NCBI GenBank assembly: GCA_021805485.1 | Contig: JAJZFF010000621.1 | Coordinates: forward strand, 1-13,924 | Direction of reading: 5' to 3' | Length of the DNA: 13,924 nt | Source: Pseudomonadota bacterium | GTDB taxonomy: Bacteria; Pseudomonadota; Alphaproteobacteria; Acetobacterales; Acetobacteraceae | In this document: positions 1 through 6,502 of the stretch, piece by piece | Numbering within the stretch: the first letter of the stretch is position 1 | Layout: every line of letters begins with the position of its first letter | Notes under the pieces: generated by a model | What the model saw: the letters and a program-made list of their open reading frames with translations, nothing else | Database searches by the model: none | Told to the model about the DNA's origin: nothing | Translations under genes and position numbers: made by a program

Positions 1-156
1 GATCGCGGCGGCAAGCAACCCGGCCGCGCAGGCGATCTGCCCGATCGCAACCAGCACCGAGGCGACGCCGAGCCCGATCGCGAGCCGCGCGCGCCGTCCT
101 CCAAGCCTGATTTCCTGACGGATCCACTGTTTCGCGGGAGACGATTGCCGTGCCAT
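1..156 (-). CDS. N-terminus of a membrane protein, possibly CydD (cysteine/glutathione ABC exporter subunit), partial
   Basis: Only the first 52 codons are in the window; the gene continues past the left edge. The start is the ATG whose complement is at 154-156, and no clear ribosome binding site precedes it. The peptide begins MARQSSPAKQWIRQEIRLGG, a basic amphipathic stretch. A hydrophobic segment follows at about residues 25-52, consistent with the first membrane helix of a transporter. The layout (a W-[IL]-[RK]-Q type stretch, then a helix with a conserved Gln near its middle) resembles the start of CydD, the half-transporter that exports thiols needed for cytochrome bd assembly. That identification rests on a short, weakly conserved region and is tentative. 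It diverges from panC across a 201-base gap. Confidence 0.4.
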   Translation of the reverse strand, partial: MARQSSPAKQWIRQEIRLGGRRARLAIGLGVASVLVAIGQIACAAGLLAAAI

Positions 157-274
157 GCTGGCTACATATAAGCAGTTCGCCCATTTCAAAAGCGCGGCAT
201 CTCCTGCCGGTCGGTTGGCTCGCGGATTGTTTATGTTTTCACGAATATGTCACGCCGCCGCTTCCGTCATGCCG

Positions 275-294
275 CATGCCCGCTGCCGGGCATG
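275..294. promoter_or_regulatory. Hairpin in the panC leader
   Basis: A perfect 8-base inverted repeat, CATGCCCG (275-282) and CGGGCATG (287-294), encloses a 4-base loop. It lies 63 bases before the panC start and just downstream of an AT-rich patch (about 225-249) that is the likeliest promoter area. No U-run follows it, so it does not look like an intrinsic terminator. If transcription starts in the AT-rich patch, the hairpin would be in the 5' untranslated leader. A function is not shown. Confidence 0.35.
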
Positions 295-357
295 GACGCC
301 GCGACCGGTTTCGCCCAAAAACCCCCGGCAACTCGTGGCCGTTCACGGAGAGACAGC

Positions 358-1194
358 ATGCAGATCGTCCGCAATGTTCCGGATCTCCGCGCCGCCCGCG
401 CGGCGCTGACGGATGGTGGCCGCGCCCGCCTCGCCCTGGTGCCGACCATGGGCGCGCTGCATGAGGGGCATCTCTCGCTCGTCCGCGCCGCGCGCGAGGC
501 CGGCCACGTCGTTGCGGCGTCGATTTTCGTCAACCCCACCCAGTTCGGCCCGAACGAGGACTTCACCCGCTACCCGCGCGACCCCGAGCGCGACTGCGCC
601 CTGCTCGCCGAAGCCGGGTGCGCGCTGGCCTGGCTGCCCGAGGTCTCCACGATGTATCCGCCCGGCGATGCCACCTCGGTCGAGGTTGCCGGCCTGTCCG
701 TCGTGCTTGAGGGCGCGGTCCGTCCCGGCCACTACCGCGGCGTCGCGACGGTGGTGGTCAAGCTCCTCGGCCAGGTCCGTCCCGATGCCGCCTATTTCGG
801 CGAGAAGGACTGGCAGCAGGTGCAGGTAATCCGCCGCGTCGCGGCCGACCTGTTCCTGCCGGTCGAGATCGTTGTCGGCCCCACCCTGCGCGAGAAGGAT
901 GGCCTCGCCATGTCATCGCGCAACCGCTATCTCGACCCTGCGGACCGCGCCCGTGCCCCGCTTCTCCACCAGGTGCTCCGCCGGGTGCGCGCCGCCCTGC
1001 GTGACGGCGAGCCCGCGGCGGCGGCGCTGGCCGCCGGCCGGCGGGCGCTCGCTGAGGGCGGCTTCATCGTCGACTATCTCGAACTGGTGGACGCCGGGAC
1101 CCTCGCGCCGCTGACCGCTCCGGACGACGGCGCCCGTCTTCTCGCCGCCGCGCGGCTCGGCACGACCCGCCTGCTCGACACGGTCGCAGTCTGA
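358..1194 (+). CDS. panC: Pantothenate synthetase (pantoate--beta-alanine ligase)
   Basis: Cytoplasmic enzyme that joins pantoate to beta-alanine with ATP (via pantoyl adenylate), the last step of vitamin B5 synthesis before coenzyme A. The 278-residue product has the usual family length. Visible family motifs are PTMGALHEGH near residue 23-32 (the HIGH-like nucleotide-binding motif), FVNPTQF, GEKDWQQ around residue 147, and the flexible KDGLAMSSRN loop that replaces KMSKS. I chose the ATG at 358 because it is preceded by GGAG at 347-350 with a 7-base spacer and gives the standard N-terminus. An in-frame ATG at 247 would add 37 residues that are Arg/Pro-rich and unlike the family. No panB lies next to it. 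It is followed after 96 bases by the EAL-domain gene on the same strand. Confidence 0.96.
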   Translation: MQIVRNVPDLRAARAALTDGGRARLALVPTMGALHEGHLSLVRAAREAGHVVAASIFVNPTQFGPNEDFTRYPRDPERDCALLAEAGCALAWLPEVSTMYPPGDATSVEVAGLSVVLEGAVRPGHYRGVATVVVKLLGQVRPDAAYFGEKDWQQVQVIRRVAADLFLPVEIVVGPTLREKDGLAMSSRNRYLDPADRARAPLLHQVLRRVRAALRDGEPAAAALAAGRRALAEGGFIVDYLELVDAGTLAPLTAPDDGARLLAAARLGTTRLLDTVAV

Positions 1195-1212
1195 AAAATC
1201 GAGACGCCGCAG

Positions 1213-1272
1213 GATGATGGTCGCATTTATGTTGCACCGTTAAGCTATATTTTACCTCGCTGCGCCATCATC
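1213..1272. repeat. Inverted repeat flanking the AT-rich patch upstream of the EAL gene
   Basis: GATGATGG (1213-1220) is matched by CCATCATC (1265-1272). After one bulged base (T1221) three more pairs form (1222-1224 with 1262-1264). The arms enclose a 37-base segment that is AT-rich and contains the CtrA-like box. In RNA this would be an 11-pair stem with a long loop ending 18 bases before the EAL-protein start codon. In DNA it could be a spaced operator. Neither role is shown. Confidence 0.35.
1240..1255 (+). promoter_or_regulatory. CtrA-like binding box upstream of the EAL-domain gene
   Basis: TTAA, seven bases, then TTTAC, compared with the CtrA consensus TTAA-N7-TTAAC (one mismatch in nine). 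It lies 36-51 bases before the start codon in one of the few AT-rich patches of a GC-rich window. In alphaproteobacteria CtrA often controls motility and cyclic di-GMP genes, which would suit an EAL-domain target. A -10-like core promoter element could look similar, so this is suggestive only. Confidence 0.35.
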
Positions 1273-1290
1273 ACTGCCAGGTGTTCAGCC

Positions 1291-2211
1291 GTGATGGAGC
1301 AAAGGCGCTTGAGTTTACCCCAGTCTCCGGACCTTCAGCCGTCCTCTGGCCTGATGCCCGTGCAGTCGCGCCGTCCTGTCGCCGGGCGGACCGAGTCGGA
1401 GCGTCGGGAACGCGCCTCGCTTCGCCGTCTCGAGGCGGGCGAGCAGCGCAAGCGCGCCGCCCGCCTCGCCGAGGCTCTCCGCAATGACAGCTTTGTTCTG
1501 CGCTACCTGCCGCGGCTCGATCTCGCGTCCCCCGGCGATGGCTTCGTCTCGGCCGAACTGTGGCTCGGCCTGCCGAATCGCCGCCGCGGGCTCATGCCCG
1601 TGGCGCCGCTCCTCCGCGGGATCGACCGCGCGCCGCTTCGCCACGAGATGTTATGCCACACGCTGCGCATCGCGGCGGAAGAACTGGCCTGCGGGCCGCC
1701 GCGCTGGCAGATTTCGGTGCCGATGTCCGGCCATGCGCTGGCGGACGGCCTGATCGGCGAGGTCGCGCTGCAGACGCTGGATCCCCTGGGCATCGAGCCG
1801 CACCGGATCGACATCCTGATCGACGAGGCCGAACTCGTCATCGGCGGTGATCTGTTGCAACAGCAGATCGCCAGCCTGCGCGAAGCCGGAATCGGCGTCA
1901 CCCTCGAAGGGTTTGGGAACGCGTTCGGCGGCCTCGCGCTGCTCTCCCGGCTCCCGTTCACCGGCCTCAAGCTCGATCGCCGGCTGGCGCATGCGCTCGT
2001 GAACGATCCGGCCGGACCGGACGTGGTGCTGATCCGTGCCGCGATCGATATTGCGCGCCGCTACGACGTCCTCGTCTCGATCGACGGGATCGAGACCGAG
2101 ACGGAATTGCAGAAGGCCCGCGAACTCGGCATCGGCCAGGCTCAGGGACCGTGGGTCGGCCCGGCATTGCCGGCGGATGTGATGCGCGCGCGGCTGCGGC
2201 TGAACGGCTGA
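1291..2211 (+). CDS. Degenerate EAL-domain protein, probably without phosphodiesterase activity
   Basis: A 306-residue protein. Residues 1-62 form an Arg/Glu-rich, probably helical or coiled N-terminal extension, and about 64-303 are a single EAL domain. EAL domains normally hydrolyse cyclic di-GMP. Here several catalytic positions appear changed: the EAL triplet reads E89-L-W, the metal-binding Asn of the VNLS strand is Pro144, the DDFG motif is E206-G207-F-G, and the Glu of the AEGVET motif is Asp265. The Lys and Asp of the LKxD motif (K227, D229) and the QG near the end (Q285) remain. The fold is therefore kept but the metal site is broken, so a regulatory or cyclic di-GMP-sensing role is more likely than catalysis (inference). 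There is no membrane segment or GGDEF domain. GTG at 1291 or ATG at 1294 could be the start; the upstream AGG at 1279-1281 is a weak ribosome site. Confidence 0.8.
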   Translation: MMEQRRLSLPQSPDLQPSSGLMPVQSRRPVAGRTESERRERASLRRLEAGEQRKRAARLAEALRNDSFVLRYLPRLDLASPGDGFVSAELWLGLPNRRRGLMPVAPLLRGIDRAPLRHEMLCHTLRIAAEELACGPPRWQISVPMSGHALADGLIGEVALQTLDPLGIEPHRIDILIDEAELVIGGDLLQQQIASLREAGIGVTLEGFGNAFGGLALLSRLPFTGLKLDRRLAHALVNDPAGPDVVLIRAAIDIARRYDVLVSIDGIETETELQKARELGIGQAQGPWVGPALPADVMRARLRLNG

Positions 2212-2262
2212 ACCCGCCACCGGAACTTGCCCGAGGCCCCGATCCGGGCCAGAGAATGCGCG

Positions 2263-2595
2263 ATGACCGCCGTTCCGCATTCCGCCAGGCCTTCCGCCCC
2301 CGCGACTCCCGACGAGGCTGGCCGCGCCATCCGCGCCACCCTTGCGGACCGCCGTCCGGGCGCCTCGATCTGTCCGACCGATGCCGCCCGCCAGATCGCC
2401 GCCGCGCGCGGCGAAACCGCGCCGGACGCCTGGCGCCGCCATCTTGCCGCCGTCCGCCGTGCCGCCGGGGATCTTGCGCGCCGGGGCGAAATCATCATCC
2501 TTCGCAAGGGCAGGGCCGTCGACCCCGACGCGATGCGCGGCGTGATCCGTCTGCGCCTGCCCGGCGTCGAGGCCGAAACAACGGAGGAAACCTGA
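2263..2595 (+). CDS. DUF3253 family small protein
   Basis: A 110-residue protein of unknown function. It matches the DUF3253 pattern: the RRPGASICPTDAAR segment near residue 30-43 (usual form: R-P-G-x-T-x-CPSxVAR), then WRRHLAAVRRAA near residue 58, a basic LARRGEIIILRKG stretch, and a VDPDxxRGVIRLRL ending. Its small, Arg-rich, cytoplasmic form resembles a winged-helix-like fold, which is only an impression. ATG at 2263 is chosen because AGAG at 2251-2254 is suitably placed. A TTG at 2227 would add 12 residues. It lies 51 bases after the EAL gene, and its TGA shares a base with the next ATG (TGATG at 2593-2597), indicating translational coupling. Confidence 0.75.
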   Translation: MTAVPHSARPSAPATPDEAGRAIRATLADRRPGASICPTDAARQIAAARGETAPDAWRRHLAAVRRAAGDLARRGEIIILRKGRAVDPDAMRGVIRLRLPGVEAETTEET

Positions 2596-3077
2596 TGGCC
2601 GTTGGCATCCTGCCGCTGCTGCTGAGTCTGATCTTCCCTGCCTGCGGCAAGGCCGGGGCTGCCGGGGTCAAGCCGCCCGGTTTCGTCGATTTCACCCATC
2701 TCACGCTGCCGTCATCGCCGAACAAGGCGCTTGCAGCCCCCGCCGGCTTCATCCCGAAACCCGCCTTTGACACGCCGCGCTACGCTCTGCCCCCTGCCGC
2801 GCTTTACGCGCTGGTCGCGCGTGTCGCCGGCGCCGAGCCACGCACCTACACGCTCGACGCCTTTCCCGACCGGCTGCAGCAGGCCTGGGTGGCCCGCACG
2901 CCGGCGGCCAATTTCCCCGACGTGGTGATCGCCCAGATCCGCCCCGACCCGGCCGGCGGCAGCGATCTCATCCTCTATTCCCACTCGATCTACGGCTATT
3001 CCGATTTCGGCACGAACGCGGCGCGCCTCCAGCGCTGGCTCTCGGCGATCGGCCGGGCGGCGGAGGCCCATCCATGA
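2595..3077 (+). CDS. DUF1499 family protein, probably exported
   Basis: A 160-residue protein of the DUF1499 family, whose molecular role is not established. The C-terminal signature is clear: YSHSIYGYSDFGTNAARLQRWL at about residues 128-149 matches the family pattern Y-S-x-S-x-x-GYSDxGxNxxRxxxWL. The N-terminal region has the family's F-x-x-x-x-x-PSSPN context near residues 34-43. Residues 1-17 are hydrophobic and end in Cys17, so it may be a secreted protein or a lipoprotein, but the lipobox (FPAC) is poor. A strong ribosome site, GGAGG at 2583-2587, sits inside the end of the preceding gene. Its stop overlaps the start of the ABC transporter gene by 4 bases (ATGA at 3074-3077), so the three genes are almost surely co-transcribed. 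Confidence 0.82.
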   Translation: MAVGILPLLLSLIFPACGKAGAAGVKPPGFVDFTHLTLPSSPNKALAAPAGFIPKPAFDTPRYALPPAALYALVARVAGAEPRTYTLDAFPDRLQQAWVARTPAANFPDVVIAQIRPDPAGGSDLILYSHSIYGYSDFGTNAARLQRWLSAIGRAAEAHP

Positions 3078-4840
3078 AATTCCTCCGAGCGGTCGGTGCC
3101 GCGCTCGCCGATGCCTGGCGCCTCGCCAAGCCCTATTTCAGCTCGGAAGAACGCTGGGCGGCGCTGGCCCTGCTCGGCACCATCATCGCGCTCAACCTGA
3201 TCTCGGTCTATCTCAACGTCCTGTTCTCCTACTGGTACAAGATCTTCTACAACGCGCTGCAGGCGAAGGACGCCGCGGGTTTCTGGCAGTCGATCTTCAC
3301 CTACAAGATGATCAAGGGCTATCCCTGGTTCGTCCCCGGCTTCACCGAGATCGCGACCTTCAACATCCTGGTCGGCGTCTACGCCTTCTACCTCCAGCAG
3401 ATGCTGGAGATCCGCTGGCGCCGCTGGATCACCGAGAATTTCGTCACCGACTGGCTGGGCAACCGCGCCCATTACCAGCTCAGCCTGAAGGCCGAGGCCG
3501 GCAGCCCGCTCGACAACCCCGACCAGCGCATCGCCGATGACCTGCGCAGCTTCGTCTCGAACAACCTCTCGCTCGGCATCAGCTTCATCTCGAACATCGT
3601 GAACCTGCTCAGCTTCATCTTCGTGCTCTGGTTCCTGGTGCCGCCGCTGCATCTCCTTGGTCTGGTCATCCCCGGCTACCTGGTCTGGATCGCGATCATC
3701 TACTCGCTGGTCGGCACCTACCTGACCCATGTGATCGGCTGGAAACTGATCCCGCTGAGCTTCCAGCAGCAGCAGGTCGACGCCGATTTCCGCTTCAACC
3801 TGATCCGCGTGCGCGAGAACACCGAGCAGATCGCGCTTTATGGCGGCGAGGCCGAGGAAGGCGTCGGCCTCAAGCAGCGCTTCCATGCGATCTACCTGAA
3901 CTGGTGGAAGATCATGAAGCGCACCAAGGCGCTGAACTTCTTCACCATCGGCTTCAGCCAGGTGGCGATCATCTTCCCGATCCTGATCGCCGCCCCCGGT
4001 TATTTCTCCGGCCTGTTCACCCTCGGCCTGCTGCTGCAGATCAACAACATCTTCGGCAACGTGCAGGGCTCGTTCTCCTGGTTCGTCTCGTCCTACCCGC
4101 AACTGGTCGGCTGGCGCGCCACCGTGCAGCGTCTCGACGGGTTCGAGCGCGCGGTGAAGCTGGCGCACGCGCACCGGCCCGACCACGTCGCCGTGGCGGC
4201 GGATGCCGCGCTGCACGCCGAGGACCTGACCGTCTCCCTGCCCGACGGGCGCGAGCTGTTCGCCGGCGCCAACCTCGCGATCGAGCGTGGCGAACCGGTC
4301 GTGATCACCGGCCCCTCCGGCACCGGCAAATCGACCCTGTTCCGCGCGCTCGCCGGCATCTGGCCGTTCGGCCGAGGCCGGGTCTCCCGGCCGTCCGGCA
4401 CGGCGATGTTCCTTCCCCAGAAGCCCTATTTTCCGCTCGGCTCGCTCAAGCGCGCCGTCGCCTATCCGCAGCAGGAATACGATGTGGACGACGAGGCGGT
4501 GCGCGCCGCGCTCGATGATGTCGGTCTCGGCGGGCTCGGCCTGCGCCTTGAACATGTCGACAACTGGTCGCTCCGCATGTCCGGCGGCGAGCAGCAGCGT
4601 CTCGCTCTCGCGCGCGTGCTGGTCGCGAAGCCGGACTGGCTGTTCCTCGACGAGGCGCTGTCCGCGCTCGACGAGGAGGCCGCCGCCAGCCTCTTCGCGA
4701 TGCTGCGCGCCCGCCTGCCGGCGACGCAGATCGTCTCGATCGCCCATCATGACAGCGTCATTCGCCTGCACCCGCGGCGGTTGCGGGTCAGGCGGGGCGA
4801 GGGCGGCCATGCCCGTGTCGACGAAGCCGAAACAGCCTGA
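3074..4840 (+). CDS. ABC transporter with fused permease and ATPase, YddA/BacA-SbmA-like
   Basis: A 588-residue half-transporter of the COG4178 type: an N-terminal SbmA/BacA-like membrane domain (about residues 1-340) and a C-terminal nucleotide-binding domain (about 380-570). Several hydrophobic helices are visible, for example residues 30-52, 90-110, 168-188 and 195-215. The ATPase motifs are intact: Walker A GPSGTGKST at 413-421, signature MSGGEQQ at 502-508, Walker B WLFLDEAL with D526-E527, and the H-loop His at about 558. Relatives of this family import peptides, bleomycin-like compounds or cobalamin, or affect very-long-chain fatty acid modification of the envelope; the substrate here cannot be read from sequence. 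It should act as a homodimer in the inner membrane. The 4-base overlap with the DUF1499 gene and the 15-base gap to the phosphodiesterase gene suggest an envelope- or lipid-related unit (inference). Confidence 0.9.
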   Translation: MKFLRAVGAALADAWRLAKPYFSSEERWAALALLGTIIALNLISVYLNVLFSYWYKIFYNALQAKDAAGFWQSIFTYKMIKGYPWFVPGFTEIATFNILVGVYAFYLQQMLEIRWRRWITENFVTDWLGNRAHYQLSLKAEAGSPLDNPDQRIADDLRSFVSNNLSLGISFISNIVNLLSFIFVLWFLVPPLHLLGLVIPGYLVWIAIIYSLVGTYLTHVIGWKLIPLSFQQQQVDADFRFNLIRVRENTEQIALYGGEAEEGVGLKQRFHAIYLNWWKIMKRTKALNFFTIGFSQVAIIFPILIAAPGYFSGLFTLGLLLQINNIFGNVQGSFSWFVSSYPQLVGWRATVQRLDGFERAVKLAHAHRPDHVAVAADAALHAEDLTVSLPDGRELFAGANLAIERGEPVVITGPSGTGKSTLFRALAGIWPFGRGRVSRPSGTAMFLPQKPYFPLGSLKRAVAYPQQEYDVDDEAVRAALDDVGLGGLGLRLEHVDNWSLRMSGGEQQRLALARVLVAKPDWLFLDEALSALDEEAAASLFAMLRARLPATQIVSIAHHDSVIRLHPRRLRVRRGEGGHARVDEAETA

Positions 4841-4855
4841 TCACGGAGCGACCGC

Positions 4856-5782
4856 ATGAATGAGCGAATGCCTTCCCCGCGCCCCATGGCGCTGTTCGGC
4901 CATCGCGGCGCCCGAGGCCTGCTGCCGGAGAACACGCTGGAGGGCTTCGCGAGCATCGCCGCGCTCGACCTGACCGGCGCGGAATTCGATGTCGGCCTTA
5001 CCGCCGACGGCGTCGCGGTCGTGCATCACGATCCCCGCCTCAATCCCGATATCGCGCGCGATGCCGACGGCGCCTGGCTCGCGCCGGATGCCGCCCCCCT
5101 GCTGCGCGAGCGCACCCTCGCCGATCTAGGCAGCTTCGATGTCGGCCGCCTGCGGCCGGGATCGGACTACGCGGCGCGCTACCCGGAGCAGACGCCCGCC
5201 GACGGCGCGCGAATTCCCACCCTCGATGCCGTGATCGCCGCGCTGTCCGGGCGGGATCTGCTGATCGAGGTGAAAACCTTCCCCGACCGTCCCGGCCTCA
5301 CCGCGCCGCCCGAGCGGATCGCCCAGGCGGTGATCGCCTGCCTCAACCGGCACGACGCGCTCGACCGGGCCGTGCTCTTCGCCTTTGACTGGCGGGTGCT
5401 GCGTGCGGCGGCGGCGGCAGCGCCGGCGCTGCGCCGCTGCTGCCTGACCGAGCCGGAGACGGTCAGCGCCGGCCCGCTCTGGCTCGATGGCTGCGACCTA
5501 GGCGCATTTGGCGGCAATCTCCCGCGCGCCGTGGCTGCCACGGGTGCCGTGTGCTGGGCGCCGTTTCATGCCACGCTCGAGGAGGACGATGTCCGTGAGG
5601 CTCATGCGCTCGGCCTCGCCGTGCTGCCCTGGACGGTCAATGCGCCGGAGGCGTTTGACCGGATGATCCGGCTTGGCGTGGACGGCATGATTTCCGACCG
5701 GCCTGATCTCGCGCGCGCCGCCATCGGGCGCGCCGGCCTGCAGGTCGCCGGCCCCGGCTTCGTCGCTGCCATGGCACGCTGA
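4856..5782 (+). CDS. ugpQ: Glycerophosphodiester phosphodiesterase, cytoplasmic type
   Basis: Hydrolyses glycerophosphodiesters (deacylated phospholipids) to glycerol 3-phosphate and an alcohol. The 308-residue protein has no signal peptide, matching the cytoplasmic UgpQ class. Catalytic signatures are visible: H16-R17-G-A with PENT at 24-27, metal-binding E43-F-D45, HH-D at 57-59, the IEVK strand with E138 and K140, a late WTVN motif, and DGMISDRPDL near the end. The start ATG at 4856 follows GGAG at 4845-4848 with a 7-base spacer. It lies 15 bases after the ABC transporter gene and is probably the last gene of that unit. Its final 285 bases are also open on the opposite strand as the tail of the converging unknown gene. 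The symbol reflects the family; no ugp transport genes are nearby. Confidence 0.93.
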   Translation: MNERMPSPRPMALFGHRGARGLLPENTLEGFASIAALDLTGAEFDVGLTADGVAVVHHDPRLNPDIARDADGAWLAPDAAPLLRERTLADLGSFDVGRLRPGSDYAARYPEQTPADGARIPTLDAVIAALSGRDLLIEVKTFPDRPGLTAPPERIAQAVIACLNRHDALDRAVLFAFDWRVLRAAAAAAPALRRCCLTEPETVSAGPLWLDGCDLGAFGGNLPRAVAATGAVCWAPFHATLEEDDVREAHALGLAVLPWTVNAPEAFDRMIRLGVDGMISDRPDLARAAIGRAGLQVAGPGFVAAMAR

Positions 5783-6409
5783 ATCCCAGAAATTCGCCCG
5801 CCGCGCGGCGTGGAACAGGAACTGACGCAGCGCCGGCGCCCGCCAGCCGTCCTCGTCGAGCAGAATGTCGACCGGCGCGAACAGCTCATGCGCATGGGCG
5901 ATATTGCATGCCGCGAACTCCCGGAAATGCTTGGTCTTGAGCGCGTAGAGCACGCGCATGTCGCGCACCGGCAAGGCAATTGCGGTCTCGGGGGCGGTGT
6001 CGAACAGGCCGGCGCGCTCCCAGCGCGGCGTCGCGTCGCGCTCGTCGACCGGCCGGCGGAGCCACACGGCCGGGCAGGAGACCAGCAGCGAATGCAGGCT
6101 CGGCGTGTAGCGGGACCGCTTGTCGAGCAGGTTTTGCAGGCTGCCGCAGACCTCGACGGCGAAAATGTCCACATAGGGATCGGCGCCGGTTCCGCCGAAC
6201 CAGAGCCACAGCCCGTCCGGGAAGGTCCGCATGCGGGAGGCGCCGGGAATTTTCAGGGACGGGGCGTCGTTTTCCATCGCCGGCCCCGGCCGGGCCTTGA
6301 GCCACACGCCGCGGCCGCGCGGATCCGCGTGTTCGAGGCCGGGAGGCGTCTGCGGCCAGGCCCGGATCCGTTCGCGCACGAAAGCGTCCATCGTCTGAAA
6401 ATGCGTCAT
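5498..6409 (-). CDS. Protein of unknown function, converging on and overlapping the phosphodiesterase gene
   Basis: I do not recognise this 303-residue protein. Residues 1-209, which lie outside the neighbouring gene, look like a genuine soluble globular protein. They are rich in Trp, Tyr and Phe, with segments such as FPDGLWLWFGGTGADPYVDI (63-82) and RYTPSLHSLLVSCPAVWLRR (100-119), and show no signal peptide or membrane helix. Residues 210-303 are encoded antisense to the end of ugpQ and are His/Gly/Arg/Ala-rich, typical of an antisense shadow. The real protein may therefore be a conserved 210-residue core with a fortuitous tail. The ATG at 6409 has only a weak purine-rich upstream sequence; Met7 (6391) is an alternative. 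A palindrome sits 35 bases upstream of the start, so this gene may be controlled together with, or oppositely to, the divergent efflux operon. Confidence 0.65.
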   Translation of the reverse strand: MTHFQTMDAFVRERIRAWPQTPPGLEHADPRGRGVWLKARPGPAMENDAPSLKIPGASRMRTFPDGLWLWFGGTGADPYVDIFAVEVCGSLQNLLDKRSRYTPSLHSLLVSCPAVWLRRPVDERDATPRWERAGLFDTAPETAIALPVRDMRVLYALKTKHFREFAACNIAHAHELFAPVDILLDEDGWRAPALRQFLFHAARRANFWDSACHGSDEAGAGDLQAGAPDGGAREIRPVGNHAVHAKPDHPVKRLRRIDRPGQHGEAERMSLTDIVLLERGMKRRPAHGTRGSHGAREIAAKCA

Positions 6410-6443
6410 TTTTCATCCATCCCGATAGTAGCACACTGCAAAT

Positions 6444-6460
6444 TACTACCTTAGGTAGTA
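6444..6460. promoter_or_regulatory. Operator-like palindrome between the unknown gene and the efflux operon
   Basis: TACTACC (6444-6450), TTA, GGTAGTA (6454-6460): a perfect 7-base inverted repeat around a 3-base centre, in an AT-rich stretch 35 bases upstream of the minus-strand gene and 193 bases upstream of emrA. The 17-base symmetric form fits a dimeric repressor of the winged-helix or TetR kind. The outer TACT...AGTA resembles sites of HxlR/DUF24-type regulators, but with different spacing. The regulator is not encoded in this window. Confidence 0.5.
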
Positions 6461-6469
6461 TCATGTCTC

Positions 6470-6495
6470 CCGGTTCGGTTTGCAAGCCGAATCGG
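6470..6495. promoter_or_regulatory. 26-base near-perfect palindrome upstream of the efflux operon
   Basis: Two 13-base half-sites meet at the centre TTTG|CAAG between 6482 and 6483 with no loop, and 11 of 13 pairs match. The two mismatches (6473/6492 and 6479/6486) are symmetric G-T type changes. A loop-free palindrome of this length suits an operator better than an RNA hairpin. It lies 10 bases to the right of the 6444-6460 palindrome, so two regulators or two copies of one could act in this control region. Confidence 0.5.
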
Positions 6496-6502
6496 CATTG
6501 AG

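Noticed and set aside
247..357. In-frame extension of panC to an upstream ATG at 247.
   Set aside because: The extra 37 residues are Arg/Pro-rich and unlike pantothenate synthetases. The ATG at 358 has a good GGAG site and the standard N-terminus, and the extension would cover the leader hairpin.
2996..4810. Long open frame on the minus strand opposite the ABC transporter gene (about 600 codons).
   Set aside because: It mirrors the codon bias of the transporter gene, is rich in Asp/Glu/Gln/Arg/His/Gly with few aromatics, and has no recognisable motif, while the plus strand has intact Walker motifs.
5810..6454. Plus-strand frame opposite the unknown minus-strand gene.
   Set aside because: Its Arg/Glu/Gly/Ala/His-rich product looks like a shadow. 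The minus-strand product has normal hydrophobic and aromatic spacing, so the minus strand is preferred, though without a family match this is less certain than for other shadows.
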